Assembly: GCF_002803075.1 (NCBI RefSeq)
Contig: NZ_NNBK01000011.1
Location: forward strand, 249,629 to 313,628
Length of the DNA: 64,000 bases
From: Streptomyces sp. CB01373
GTDB taxonomy: Bacteria; Actinomycetota; Actinomycetes; Streptomycetales; Streptomycetaceae
Reading direction: 5' to 3'
A model generated the notes under the pieces. The model had not been told where the DNA came from. It saw only the letters and a program-made list of their open reading frames with translations, and did no database searches. Positions within the stretch are counted from its first letter, which is position 1, and every line of letters starts with the position of its first letter. Positions 41,926 to 50,791 of the stretch are shown here, piece by piece. Position numbers and translations under genes: made by a program.

Positions 41926-42062
41926 TGCGCAACTCTCGTGGTGCCCGGTGTACGGGAGTTGAAGAGGCAGTGGCTCCGCTGTGGCTGGTGGGTCTCGTTT
42001 GGCCGTCCGGGACGGGTGAACGGGCAGGTCAGCCCATGGGGGCCGGGTTCGGACAGCGAAAC

Positions 42063-42105
42063 GCGTCCCGCCCGGCTCGGCCTACGGCCGAGCCGGGCGG
42101 GACGC
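42063..42105. terminator. strong hairpin after polysialyltransferase-like gene
   Basis: A perfect 20-bp stem (42063-42082 / 42086-42105) with a three-base loop lies 30 bases beyond the minus-strand stop at 42136. Confidence 0.85.
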
Positions 42106-42135
42106 CGCGGCTGTCACCTCGGGTTCATCCCCGTG

Positions 42136-43488
42136 TCACTTCCGGACACGCCGCCCCACCGCCCTGCGCACCACGCGCTTCGCGCGGCGCACCTGGAGCT
42201 TCGCGCGCGATCGCGGGTGGCTGCCGGGAAGGCCGAGTTCGGCCAGCCGCAGCTCGGGAAAGTAGTAGCCGGGGCCGTCGGCCAGGTTGTTCCGCAGCCA
42301 GTCCGCCGTCGACTCCCGCAGCCGCGGGTACGTCTTGGGCTGCATGCAGAAACCGATCGCCCGGACCAGCGGTGACAAGGTCCCGGGGGCCGTGCCGACG
42401 AGAGCCGGGGTCTCCTCGCGCTCCAGATCCGGCACCAGGTGGTCGACCACGGCCAGGGGCACGCGGTTGCTGTTCGGGTAGGGCTGGAGGCGCCGCATCA
42501 CCAGTCCGGTCCCGACCCGTGCGACGGGCACCTCGAAGTAGGCGGAGGCGGTCACCATGGCCGTCGAGAAACAGCCGACGACGAGCTCGGGACGCCAGTG
42601 GTGGTACAGCGTCTCGGCCAGCAGCGGCGCGTCCAGCACGGTGAGCCGGACGCCGGCGTCCGCCGCCGCCTTGCTCAGCGCCGCCGAGTAGCCGGCGGGA
42701 GCCGTCGGATGGGGCTTGAAGACCAGGGAACGGTGCCCGGCGCGCACGGCCCCGGTGAGCATGCGGACATGGAGGTCCTCCTCCTCCTGCGCGCTCAGGA
42801 TGTTGATCGCCGCCAGATACTGGCCGAGGAGCACGGCCGTCGGCGCCTCCTCCAGGACGGGCGCGAGCCGCGGGTCGTCCGCCGCGTCCCGGGAGATCTC
42901 GTCGAGCACGCCGCGGAACGCCTCGTCCGGGACGATCTCGGGCTCGACGCCGTACTCGGACAGCAGCATCGGCTTCAGGCCGGGTATCAGGTCGAGATGG
43001 AGCAGCCGCCGGATGCGGCGCGCGATGGTCAGCGGCAGCTTGTCCCGGGTCGGCCCGTAGCTCATGAGGCCGTCGGCGTACACGTGGACGGCACTCTCGG
43101 AGAAGATCGCCGCCAGGGCCTGGGCCGGGTTGACCTGGATCGACTCGACCGCGAGCTCGATCAGGTCCCGCTCGTCGATGCCCCACAGCAGACGGAACGC
43201 CCGCTGCCACATCACCGTGTCGTTGCCCCGCGGACCCCAGGCGCTGGGGTGGTGGGGGCTGATCGCCTCGTTCCAGCCGACCACCGAGTCGAAGCGGTCG
43301 GCCACCCGCGCGAAGCCGTGCATCTCGTCGAGGCGCAGGGCCGTCTCCGGTATGGCGGCGTTGTTGGAGACCAGCAGGACGCGCCGGGCCTCGCGGCGCG
43401 GTCCGAACAGGCCCGCGTCGAGCGCCGCGGCGAGGGTGGCCGCTCCGTAGAGGGTCGAGACCTGGAAGATCTGAGTCTTGCGGGGCAT
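42136..43488 (-). CDS. polysialyltransferase-like glycosyltransferase (copy 1)
   Basis: It has 450 residues. It begins PRKTQIFQVSTLYGAATLAAA and contains HVYADGLMSYGPTRDKL, LVFKPHPTAP and PELVVGCFSTAMVTASAYF, matching the pattern of bacterial alpha-2,8-polysialyltransferases (acidic D-G in the acceptor region, HP motif for CMP binding, Ser/Thr near the phosphate). The C-terminus is strongly basic (VRRAKRVVRRAVGRRVRK), probably for membrane or polymer contact. It should add CMP-activated nonulosonic acid to a wall polymer. A GT2 gene three bases upstream is its operon partner. A diverged copy lies at 48263. Confidence 0.75.
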   Translation of the reverse strand: MPRKTQIFQVSTLYGAATLAAALDAGLFGPRREARRVLLVSNNAAIPETALRLDEMHGFARVADRFDSVVGWNEAISPHHPSAWGPRGNDTVMWQRAFRLLWGIDERDLIELAVESIQVNPAQALAAIFSESAVHVYADGLMSYGPTRDKLPLTIARRIRRLLHLDLIPGLKPMLLSEYGVEPEIVPDEAFRGVLDEISRDAADDPRLAPVLEEAPTAVLLGQYLAAINILSAQEEEDLHVRMLTGAVRAGHRSLVFKPHPTAPAGYSAALSKAAADAGVRLTVLDAPLLAETLYHHWRPELVVGCFSTAMVTASAYFEVPVARVGTGLVMRRLQPYPNSNRVPLAVVDHLVPDLEREETPALVGTAPGTLSPLVRAIGFCMQPKTYPRLRESTADWLRNNLADGPGYYFPELRLAELGLPGSHPRSRAKLQVRRAKRVVRRAVGRRVRK

Positions 43489-43491
43489 GGT

Positions 43492-44457
43492 TCAGGCAGC
43501 CTTCCGCCCGTCACGCAGGCGGCTGAGCGACCTGCTCCGAGTGCTGTCCATGGTGGTGAGGGTCTCCTCGAGCGTTCGCTCGGGCATGCGGTGGAGCGCG
43601 GCTTTCGCCTCACGCCGCAGTCGCTGGGCCGTCGAGGGCTCGTACTCGTTCGCCTTGCCGATGTGGAAGGCGATCATGGCGCAGTAGGTCCGTACGGCCT
43701 TGGGGAGGAAACGCTCGGTCTCCGGGTCCTTCAGCACATCCTGCAGCAGCGCGTCGTAGGCCGGGATGAAGTCCAGCTGACGCGCGTCCTTGATCTGGGT
43801 GAGCGAGGTCGCGACGCCCCTGCGGTAGAACACGCCGTGCACACCGAGGGAGGCGTACGTCCTGGCCTTCAGATGCAGGCGCCAGATCCACAGCCGGTCC
43901 TCGGCGGTGCGGAGTTCGGTCGCGAAGCGCATGCCCCCGTCGTCGAAGAGGTGCCGGCGGTAGATCCCCGCCCAGACGAAGGGGTAGTCGACCATCGTCT
44001 CCGAGTCGGCCGGCGCTATTCCGTCGCGCGGATCCATCACGAGGTTGCGCACCGGGGCCGGGGGCCGCCGGATCACCCGCTCGGTGCCCGTGGCCTGGAC
44101 ATGATCGGTACGGGCGAAGTCGCAGCCCAGTTCGTCCATGGCGCGCACCAGTTCGGCGAGGTGGCCCGGCCCGTACCAGTCGTCGCCGTCGAGGAAGGTG
44201 ATGTAGTCGCCGCTCGCCGCGTCGATACCGCTGTTGCGCGCCTGGGCTATGCCCATGTTCTTCTCGTGCCGGATCACCTTGGCGCCCGGACGCCTCTCCG
44301 CCCAGCGGTCGACGACCCCGGGGGTGGAGTCCGTGGAGCAGTCGTCCACGAGCAGGAACTCGATATCGGGATGCGCGTTGTTGGCGAGGCTTCGCAGCGT
44401 GCTCTCGGCGAACGCTCCCACATTGTGCATGGGGACGACAACAGACAGTCTCGGCAC
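43492..44457 (-). CDS. family 2 glycosyltransferase (copy 1)
   Basis: It has 321 residues. The GT-A fold is plain: LSVVVPMHNVGAFAESTLRSL, IEFLLVDDCSTDST, the AQARNSGIDAASGDYITFLDGDDWY block with the metal-binding aspartates, and TAEDRLWIWRLHL with the ED pair of the catalytic base region. The GTG start has GAGAGG about five bases upstream. It is followed three bases later by the polysialyltransferase-like gene. The pair is duplicated at 48263-50592, with which it shares order and similarity along its length. Confidence 0.9.
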   Translation of the reverse strand: MPRLSVVVPMHNVGAFAESTLRSLANNAHPDIEFLLVDDCSTDSTPGVVDRWAERRPGAKVIRHEKNMGIAQARNSGIDAASGDYITFLDGDDWYGPGHLAELVRAMDELGCDFARTDHVQATGTERVIRRPPAPVRNLVMDPRDGIAPADSETMVDYPFVWAGIYRRHLFDDGGMRFATELRTAEDRLWIWRLHLKARTYASLGVHGVFYRRGVATSLTQIKDARQLDFIPAYDALLQDVLKDPETERFLPKAVRTYCAMIAFHIGKANEYEPSTAQRLRREAKAALHRMPERTLEETLTTMDSTRSRSLSRLRDGRKAA

Positions 44458-44580
44458 AGAGGCCTCTCACGCTCGAAGGTCGGGGATTGGAACAGGCTAG
44501 CGATGCTCCCGACGGGTGCAGTGTCGCCCGGGACATGGAGAGATGAATTAAGTTCAAATCATCGGTGAATGACCGGTGGT

Positions 44581-46797
44581 TTACGCCTGGCCAAAGATTT
44601 CCCTGAGCTCGTCGAGGTTCGACCGGGTCGTTTCCCAGAGGAACTTCTGCGCGTCGTGCACCTCCGCCACGGCGGTCGCGTGGTCGTCGAGGATCGCCGT
44701 GGCCCGTTCCCTGAGCCGGGAGCCGAGTTCCCGGTCGTGCACGGAAAGCCCCCATTCCTCGCGGCCGATGTCGGACAGGAAATAGGCGAGCTTCGGGTGG
44801 GAGACGAGGCTGAGGATCGGGGTGCCGCAGCCGAAGGGGATCATGCCCGCGTGCCCGCGCATGCCGATCACCAGCCGCGACCGGCCGTACAGCTCGCGGA
44901 TGCCGTCGTTCGACATGTCGTGGAGCCGCTCCACGGGCAGTGTGAGGCCGTGCTCCCGGCGCAGGTCGTGCACGAACTTCTCGTCGGCGGGCATGTGGGC
45001 CGCGTAGCGCACGTCGGCCCGGTCCCGCAGTTCCCGGAGCGCGGCGGCCATCTGGCCGAGGAAGTGGCCGTAGTCGTGGCCGAAGCGCAGCCCCGCGCGG
45101 TCGTAGGCGCAGTTGACCAGGACGGTCTCGGATCTCTCGGCCGGGTCGAACCGGCCCGGGGCGAGGTACCGCGCCACGGTGGTCGGGCAGGGCTGGTAGC
45201 GCACCCGGTCGCGCAGCTCCTCGGGGAGCAGCTCCCGGACCCGCTCGATCGATCCGTGGTTGCGCAGCCCGAAGAACGCCGACCGTTCGACGAGCACCCG
45301 CAGGCTCCCGGCGAACCGGCTCCGGCGGTAGAGCTGTCCGTCGAACACGTTGTAGCCGACCGCGAACACCGCCAGGGGTGTGGTGATCCGCTCCAGGAGC
45401 TCGTCCGGGACGTTCCACTGCCAGTGGCTGTTGCCGTTGGGGGAGGTGTCCGGGAGGAAGAGCCCGCCGCCGCCCACGATCACTCCGCGCCGCGCGTTCA
45501 GCTGCTCCAGCGCCGCCTCGTCGACCAGCCGGTGCACCGGCTGCCGGTACCAGCGGCGCGGGCCCGTGTCGGTGCCGAAGCACATGCGCACGGCCTCGGG
45601 CAGGATCTTGTCCCCGGCGTTCTCCTGGCCCTCGGCGAACAACGCGACATGCGCGAGCTGGTCGGCGGCGGCGTCCGGCTGCTCCGGTTCCGGTCCCCCG
45701 GGGCGGGTGCGCGCATACCAGCTGTGGCAACCGGCGTCGGTGGGATCGGCGTCCAGGCCCTCCCGGGCGTACGCGTGCGCGTCCTCCTCCCGCCCGCACA
45801 GCCACGCCAGACGGGCGAGCTGGGCGAAGGCGCGCGGGGCGACATCGGGTGAGGCCGCCGCCAGCAGCAGATGTGCCTCGGCCTCGGCGTAGCGCGACAG
45901 CGCCATCAGGCAGACGCCCAGCGTCTCCTGGCAGCGGGGCGCGTCCAGCCGGTCGCCCACGACCGGGGCGAGGACCTCGACGGCCTCGTCGTAACGGCCC
46001 TGCCGGCGGTACACGTCGGCCACCGTACGGGCGAGACCGAGGGAGGGACGCGCCCGGAGCAGCGGTGGCGCGCAGTGCGCCAGCAGGTCGGGGTGCTTGT
46101 CGCCGGGCAGGGCGCAGTAGGCCGCCCGGAACTCCTCGTCGCTCATCTCGAAGCGGCGCCGCGCCTCGGCGGCCGGACCGTGGACGGGCGCGCCGGAGGG
46201 GCCCGTGAAGTGGAGGACCGCGATGTTCGCGGGCACCGGGGAGCCGCCGGGGAGCCGGTGGGTGAGGAAGTCGTACCGCGCCTCCACCGGGACCAGGACG
46301 TCCGCCGGCGTGAGGTCGGGACCGCCGTCGCCGGTGAGCCGGGCCGCCAGGGCGTCGTCCACGTCGGCGCGCTGGATCACCAGGAGGCCGCCGGGCAGGA
46401 CGGCTCGCCGCTCCCCGCCCTCCCCGTCGTACAGCGTCTGCGGGACGGCGCCCACCCCACGGCGCATCCGCAGCAGCTCACCGAGGTCCCGCAGCACGAC
46501 CATGTCCGGGCTGAGGGCGATGACCGTGTCATAGCCCTCCAGCCGGAAGAGGTCGGCGCGGCCCTCCGCCCGGCGGGTGACGACACGCGGGTGCAGACGG
46601 CGCAGGGCGTCGAACGAGGAGTCGGCCGGCCCCGGGTGCAGGACCACGAAGTCCTCGCACACGCCGGGATTGGTCAGTACCAGGCTGCGCAGCAGCGTGG
46701 CCAGGGCGGGCAGGCGGTCGCTGTCGGCGTGGACGGCGAAGGCGATCCGGCGTCTGCCGGTGACGGTGCTCCGGTCGTCCGCCAAGGAGTGGGTCAT
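44581..46797 (-). CDS. GT8-like glycosyltransferase / TPR / polysaccharide pyruvyltransferase fusion
   Basis: It has 738 residues. The N-terminal part (about 15-230) looks like a GT8-type domain: RIAFAVHADSDRLPALATLLRSL, then YDTVIALSPDMVVLRDLGEL. A TPR-like helical middle (about 240-390) contains ADVYRRQGRYDEAVEVLAPVVGD and ALSRYAEAEAHLLLAA. The C-terminal third (about 400-690) fits polysaccharide pyruvyltransferase: NAGDKILPEAVRM, VIVGGGGLFLP, FGLRNHGSIERV and VIGMRGHAGMIPFGCGTPILSL. It would add a sugar and a pyruvate ketal to the polymer. Its start overlaps the upstream gene's stop as ATGA. Confidence 0.78.
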   Translation of the reverse strand: MTHSLADDRSTVTGRRRIAFAVHADSDRLPALATLLRSLVLTNPGVCEDFVVLHPGPADSSFDALRRLHPRVVTRRAEGRADLFRLEGYDTVIALSPDMVVLRDLGELLRMRRGVGAVPQTLYDGEGGERRAVLPGGLLVIQRADVDDALAARLTGDGGPDLTPADVLVPVEARYDFLTHRLPGGSPVPANIAVLHFTGPSGAPVHGPAAEARRRFEMSDEEFRAAYCALPGDKHPDLLAHCAPPLLRARPSLGLARTVADVYRRQGRYDEAVEVLAPVVGDRLDAPRCQETLGVCLMALSRYAEAEAHLLLAAASPDVAPRAFAQLARLAWLCGREEDAHAYAREGLDADPTDAGCHSWYARTRPGGPEPEQPDAAADQLAHVALFAEGQENAGDKILPEAVRMCFGTDTGPRRWYRQPVHRLVDEAALEQLNARRGVIVGGGGLFLPDTSPNGNSHWQWNVPDELLERITTPLAVFAVGYNVFDGQLYRRSRFAGSLRVLVERSAFFGLRNHGSIERVRELLPEELRDRVRYQPCPTTVARYLAPGRFDPAERSETVLVNCAYDRAGLRFGHDYGHFLGQMAAALRELRDRADVRYAAHMPADEKFVHDLRREHGLTLPVERLHDMSNDGIRELYGRSRLVIGMRGHAGMIPFGCGTPILSLVSHPKLAYFLSDIGREEWGLSVHDRELGSRLRERATAILDDHATAVAEVHDAQKFLWETTRSNLDELREIFGQA

Positions 46798-48050
46798 CGC
46801 AGGGCGATCCTCATCTTGCTGTGGTCGACGTGTGTCGCGCGGTCCATGACCCACTCGGCCTCCCTCGGCCGCAGCCGGCCGGGCAGGCCGAAGCCGACGA
46901 GGTCCAGGCGAGGGCTGACATCCAGGAAGTCCAGGAGCCGCAGGACGGTGAAGGCGGTGGTGGTCGCCGGTTCCCAGTCGTCCTCGCCGATCAGCGCCGG
47001 GTCGGTCAGGGGCGCGCGCAGGGACGCGTCACCGATGTGCTCCTGCGCTCCGGGCACGAGCCGCTGCCGCGTGGCGCGGCGCCAGGGTCCGGCCGGGGAG
47101 CCGAACACCAGCCGGATGCCGGCCGGCCTCGTCCAGGCGGGCCCGTCCCACGGGGTCTCGCCCCGCAACGAGACGGCGTGCAGATCGGTGCGCCCGCCGG
47201 TGCCCTCCGCGCGGACCCCGAAGGAGTCGCAGCGCACCACCAGGTCGTAGCCGTCGGCCCCGGCGCCCGGCGCGCTCCCGGCTGTGCCGTCGGCGTCCGA
47301 GACCAGGCACACCGTCCGCCCCTCGACGAGTCCGCGCAGCCCGCCGACGCCGATCGGGGTGCTCCCGCCGAGCAGCGGGTCGGACAGCGCGGGCCGCTCG
47401 ACCAGCCGCCGGTACGTCCCGTACAGCTTCAGCAGGTGCCGCACGGCGGGGTCCCCGGCGCCGTGCTCGGCCACCCGCGCCTGTACGAAGGCGGCGAACT
47501 CGGGGGCCGCGACCGCGGTGGGCTGCCCGAGCAGGTCGTGCGGCGGGGAGCCCGCCCGGGGGAAGAGCGCGTCGGCCTCCTCCAGGCACGCCCGCCGGCG
47601 CCGCAGGGTGTCGATCCGGCGGACGATCTCCTCCGCCGCGCCGTTGTCCCGCACCAGCGTGAGGTGGCGCTCGTAGCACTCCAGGGCCTCTGCCTCGCGG
47701 CCGAGCCCGTCGAGGGCCAGGCCGTGCAGCCGCCAGGCTCCCCTGGACCGCTGCCGGATCCGGGTCGAGGTCTCGGCCACGCCCAGGGCGAGGGCCAGCC
47801 CCCTGTCCCCGCCGGCGTCGAGGGCGCGCTCGCCGACCTTGAGCAGGGAGTCGAAGGGATCGGCCGCCGGCGTGTCGAGGGAGGCGGCGAAGACACCGAT
47901 CGCCCGGGTGAGACGGGCGTGCCGGGGAGAGGGCTTCTCACTCTGCGCCGCGAGGTACTCACCGCACAGACGCATGCTCCGGGCGAACAGTTCCAGCCTG
48001 GCGGCCTCCTTCTGCCGTGCCTTGAACAATCCCGCCAGGGGGTTCGTCAT
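46794..48050 (-). CDS. TPR-like protein with possible sialyltransferase (GT29-like) domain
   Basis: It has 418 residues. The N-terminal half (about 1-180) is helical with TPR-like repeats (LALALGVAETSTRIRQRSRGAWRLHGLALDGLGREAEALECYERHL). The C-terminal half starts GRTVCLVSDADGTAG and continues GYDLVVRCDSFGVRAEGTGGRTDLHAVSL, which echoes the sialylmotif L of GT29 enzymes (a loop, then a D-V/L-V-R-x-N/D strand). This assignment is tentative. A 20-bp palindrome overlaps the ribosome site. It is the first gene of a two-gene unit with the pyruvyltransferase fusion. Confidence 0.65.
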   Translation of the reverse strand: MTNPLAGLFKARQKEAARLELFARSMRLCGEYLAAQSEKPSPRHARLTRAIGVFAASLDTPAADPFDSLLKVGERALDAGGDRGLALALGVAETSTRIRQRSRGAWRLHGLALDGLGREAEALECYERHLTLVRDNGAAEEIVRRIDTLRRRRACLEEADALFPRAGSPPHDLLGQPTAVAAPEFAAFVQARVAEHGAGDPAVRHLLKLYGTYRRLVERPALSDPLLGGSTPIGVGGLRGLVEGRTVCLVSDADGTAGSAPGAGADGYDLVVRCDSFGVRAEGTGGRTDLHAVSLRGETPWDGPAWTRPAGIRLVFGSPAGPWRRATRQRLVPGAQEHIGDASLRAPLTDPALIGEDDWEPATTTAFTVLRLLDFLDVSPRLDLVGFGLPGRLRPREAEWVMDRATHVDHSKMRIALR

Positions 48051-48058
48051 GCGTTCAC

Positions 48059-48078
48059 CGTCCTCCGATCGGAGGACG
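48059..48078 (-). promoter_or_regulatory. palindrome over the ribosome site of the 48050 gene
   Basis: CGTCCTCCGATCGGAGGACG is a perfect 20-bp palindrome whose GGAGG is the only ribosome-site candidate for the ATG at 48050. It could hide that site in mRNA or act as a DNA operator. Confidence 0.5.
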
Positions 48079-48226
48079 CATCGTGCCCCAGTGCGAGGGG
48101 TGCCGAGTGTCTTCGCAGTGGACGGCGGGTAAACAGTCCCGGTTGGGCGGCCGGCCGGATGACGTCGCCCGGCGAGGACCGGGGTGCCCGCCGGCATGCC
48201 GCCGTACCCGCGGCAGGGCCATGACC

Positions 48227-48259
48227 CGGACGCGCCGCCCGGTGCGGGCGGCGCGTCCG
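48227..48259 (-). terminator. hairpin after polysialyltransferase-like copy 2
   Basis: A perfect 14-bp stem (48227-48240 / 48246-48259) with a five-base loop lies four bases past the minus-strand stop at 48263, separating this unit from the next. Confidence 0.75.
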
Positions 48260-48262
48260 TCC

Positions 48263-49615
48263 TCAGCGCCGTACGGCGTTCTTCAGCGCCCGCGCCCGCC
48301 GCACCATCCGGCGCGCCGTGGCGCTGCGGGGGAGGAACGCCAGCCGCTCCGGGATGCCGCCCGGCAGGCCCAGCGAGGTGAGCCTGCGGCGCTTGAAGTA
48401 GCGCTGGGTGCGGGGTCCGAAGTGCTGGGAGAGGAAGCGCTCGGCTGCCGGGCGCAGACCCGGGTGGATCTGCGGCTGCATGACGAAGCCGACGGTGGTG
48501 ACCAGCCCGGTCAGCAGGTCGCCGGCGAGAGCGGCCTCCCCCTGCCCGTCCTCCTTCCCGTCCCCCGGCTCCGGCAGCTCCGGCAGCAGCGCGTCGGCAA
48601 GGACGACGGGGACGCGGTTGCTGTTCTGGTACGGCGTCAGGCGATCCAGGACGAGACCCGTCCCCACCCGGGCGACCGGCAGGCCGTGGAACGCGGAGGC
48701 GGTGAACAGGGCGGTCGAGAAGCATCCGACGACCAGCGCGGGCCGGGCCTTCTCGAACAGCACCTCGGCGAGGACGGGCAGGTCCAGGACGGTGAGGTCC
48801 ACGCCGAGCCGTTCGGCCTCGGTCTCCAGCGCCCGGCTGCAGCGGGCCGGAGCGGTCGGGTGCGGCTTGAAGACGACCGAGCGGTGCCCGCGGGCCACCG
48901 CGCCCCGCAGCATCCGCACGTGCAGGTCCTCCTCCTGCTCGGCGGAGAGGATGTCCAGCGCGGACAGGTACTGGCCGAGCAGGACGGCGGCGTGCTCGGG
49001 CAGCGGCGGAAGCCGCGGCACGGCGTCGCCGATCCGGCTCAGCACCTTCATGAACGCGTCGGTCGCCACGGCCTGCGCGGGCACGTCGAACTCGGTCAGC
49101 AGCAGCGGGGTCAGACCGGGGACCAGGTCCAGGTGGAGCAGCCGCCGTACGCGCATGCCGACCAGCGGGTCGATCTTGTTGCGCGTGGGGCCGTAGCTCA
49201 TCAGCCCGTCGGCGTAGACGTCGATGGGCGCCTCGGCGAACGACTGGGCGATGGCCAGCGCCGGGTTGACCTGGAGGGACTCCATCACCAGGGCCACGTG
49301 GTCGTCGCCCAGGTCCCACAGCAGCCGCAGATGGCGCTCGAACAGCGGGGAGTCGTCGGGGCGCGGCGACCAGGCCCCCGGATGGAAGGGGCTGATGGCC
49401 TCGTTCCAGGACAGCACGCCGTCGAAGTGCTCCCGCAGCGGTGCGAAGCCCGGCATCTCGTCGACGGCCGGGGTGGTCTCCGGCGTCGCGGCGTTGTTGC
49501 ACACCAGCAGCAGGCGGCGGTCCGCCTCGGGGAAGCAGTCGGACTCGATCGCGGCGGCCAGGGTGGCGGCGCCGTACAGCGTCGAGGCGCAGAAGATCTG
49601 CGTGGTGCGGGGCAT
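48263..49615 (-). CDS. polysialyltransferase-like glycosyltransferase (copy 2)
   Basis: It has 450 residues, exactly as long as copy 1 and collinear with it: PRTTQIFCASTLYGAATLAAAI, VYADGLMSYGPTRNKID, VVFKPHPTAPARC and PALVVGCFSTALFTASAF. Differences concentrate in the middle and in the C-terminal 80 residues, which suggests different acceptor or linkage specificity rather than redundancy. The tail is again rich in arginine. Its start overlaps the stop of the GT2 gene as TGATG, a tighter coupling than in the first module. Confidence 0.75.
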   Translation of the reverse strand: MPRTTQIFCASTLYGAATLAAAIESDCFPEADRRLLLVCNNAATPETTPAVDEMPGFAPLREHFDGVLSWNEAISPFHPGAWSPRPDDSPLFERHLRLLWDLGDDHVALVMESLQVNPALAIAQSFAEAPIDVYADGLMSYGPTRNKIDPLVGMRVRRLLHLDLVPGLTPLLLTEFDVPAQAVATDAFMKVLSRIGDAVPRLPPLPEHAAVLLGQYLSALDILSAEQEEDLHVRMLRGAVARGHRSVVFKPHPTAPARCSRALETEAERLGVDLTVLDLPVLAEVLFEKARPALVVGCFSTALFTASAFHGLPVARVGTGLVLDRLTPYQNSNRVPVVLADALLPELPEPGDGKEDGQGEAALAGDLLTGLVTTVGFVMQPQIHPGLRPAAERFLSQHFGPRTQRYFKRRRLTSLGLPGGIPERLAFLPRSATARRMVRRARALKNAVRR

Positions 49616-50592
49616 CAGGAGGCCGCCTTCGCTGCGGAGACCCGGCGGCGCAGTCGGCGCAGCCTGGACGAACGGTTCAGGTCCATGGTGTCGAGGACGT
49701 CGGTGAGCAGCTCCTGCGGCAGCCGCTTGATCGCCGCGGCGCTCATGGTCCGCAACTGCCTGGCCACCGGCGGCTCGAACTTGTCGATCTCCGACAGGTG
49801 GTGGGCGATGATCGCGCAGTAGGTGCGCACCGCCTTGGGCAGCAGCAGGTCGGCCTCGGGGTCGGCCGCGGTCTCCTCGATCACCTGGTCGAAGGCGCGG
49901 ATGAAGTCGAGCCGGCGCACATCGCCGATCTGCGTGAGGGAACCGGCCACCCCGCGCCGGTAGAAGACGCCCAGCAGGCCCACCACGGCGAACGACTCCG
50001 CCTCCCGGTGCAGCCGCCAGATCCACGGCCGGTCCTCGGCGGTGCGCAGACCGTCGGTGAAGTGCAGCAGCCCCCGGTCGACCAGCCGGCGGTGGTAGAC
50101 GCCCGCCCAGGCGTAGGGATAGTCGACGGAGGTGGTGCGGTCGGCGGGCAGGATCGCCCGCCGCGGGTCCATCACCTCGCCCCGCCGGCCGTGCGGGACA
50201 CGCTGGATCGTGCGGGCCCGTGCGGTGCACTGCACATGGTCGGTGCGGACGAAGTCGCAGCCCAGGTCCTCGATCGCGGCGACCAGCCGCGGGTAGTGGC
50301 CGGGGGCCAGCCAGTCGTCGCCGTCCAGGAAGGTCAGGTACTCGCCGCGCGCCCGGTCGATGCCGGTGTTGCGCGCGGTCGCGAGCCCGCCGTTCTTCTC
50401 GTGTCCGACGTACACCGCCCCCGGCAACTCGCGCTCCGCGCGCGCGAGTATGTCCGGCGTCCCGTCGCGCGAGCAGTCGTCCACGAGAATGAATTCGAAG
50501 TCCTCGCGGGCGTTCGCGCGCAGGCTCTTCAAGGTGTCGGACGCGTATTGCCGGACGTTGTAGAACGGCACGATGACGGAGAGCTTGACCAC
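49615..50592 (-). CDS. family 2 glycosyltransferase (copy 2)
   Basis: It has 325 residues. GT-A blocks: LSVIVPFYNVRQYASDTLKSL, FEFILVDDCSRDGT, ATARNTGIDRARGEYLTFLDGDDWL and TAEDRPWIWRLHREA. It is collinear with the GT2 at 43492, including the RTDHVQ and YRRGVAxSLTQI segments, so the two arose by duplication. The GTG start lies seven bases after a minus-strand TAACGT box and likely gives a leaderless mRNA. It is divergent from the DUF6716-like gene across 199 bases. Confidence 0.9.
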   Translation of the reverse strand: MVKLSVIVPFYNVRQYASDTLKSLRANAREDFEFILVDDCSRDGTPDILARAERELPGAVYVGHEKNGGLATARNTGIDRARGEYLTFLDGDDWLAPGHYPRLVAAIEDLGCDFVRTDHVQCTARARTIQRVPHGRRGEVMDPRRAILPADRTTSVDYPYAWAGVYHRRLVDRGLLHFTDGLRTAEDRPWIWRLHREAESFAVVGLLGVFYRRGVAGSLTQIGDVRRLDFIRAFDQVIEETAADPEADLLLPKAVRTYCAIIAHHLSEIDKFEPPVARQLRTMSAAAIKRLPQELLTDVLDTMDLNRSSRLRRLRRRVSAAKAAS

Positions 50593-50791
50593 GCAGGTGA
50601 CGTTAGGGCGCGGCCCCTCCTCGCATCTTTGCCTTTGGCTTGAACTTGGGTGAACGACGTGTGGCGGCGCCGTGAACCAGCCGATGTTCCGGGCCGTCGG
50701 CGACCCGGTTCGCCATTCGGCGATGTGCTGTTAACCGTTTGTTGCGCTCGGGTTGGGCGATTCCTAGAAATGCCTTCCTACGGTCTTCGAC
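50593..50791. promoter_or_regulatory. divergent promoter region of the nonulosonic-acid locus
   Basis: This gap feeds the two main units of the locus. Plus strand: TACGGT at 50779-50784, seven bases before the GTG at 50792. Minus strand: TAACGT seven bases before the GTG at 50592. No convincing -35 boxes are seen. The middle of the gap is AT-richer than average (around 50731-50742, TTAACCGTTTG) and is a plausible regulator site. Confidence 0.45.

Noticed and set aside
38305..42375. Long plus-strand open frame of over 1350 codons
   Set aside because: It is out of frame with the mutase and LysE genes and antisense to the acyltransferase; no recognisable domain.
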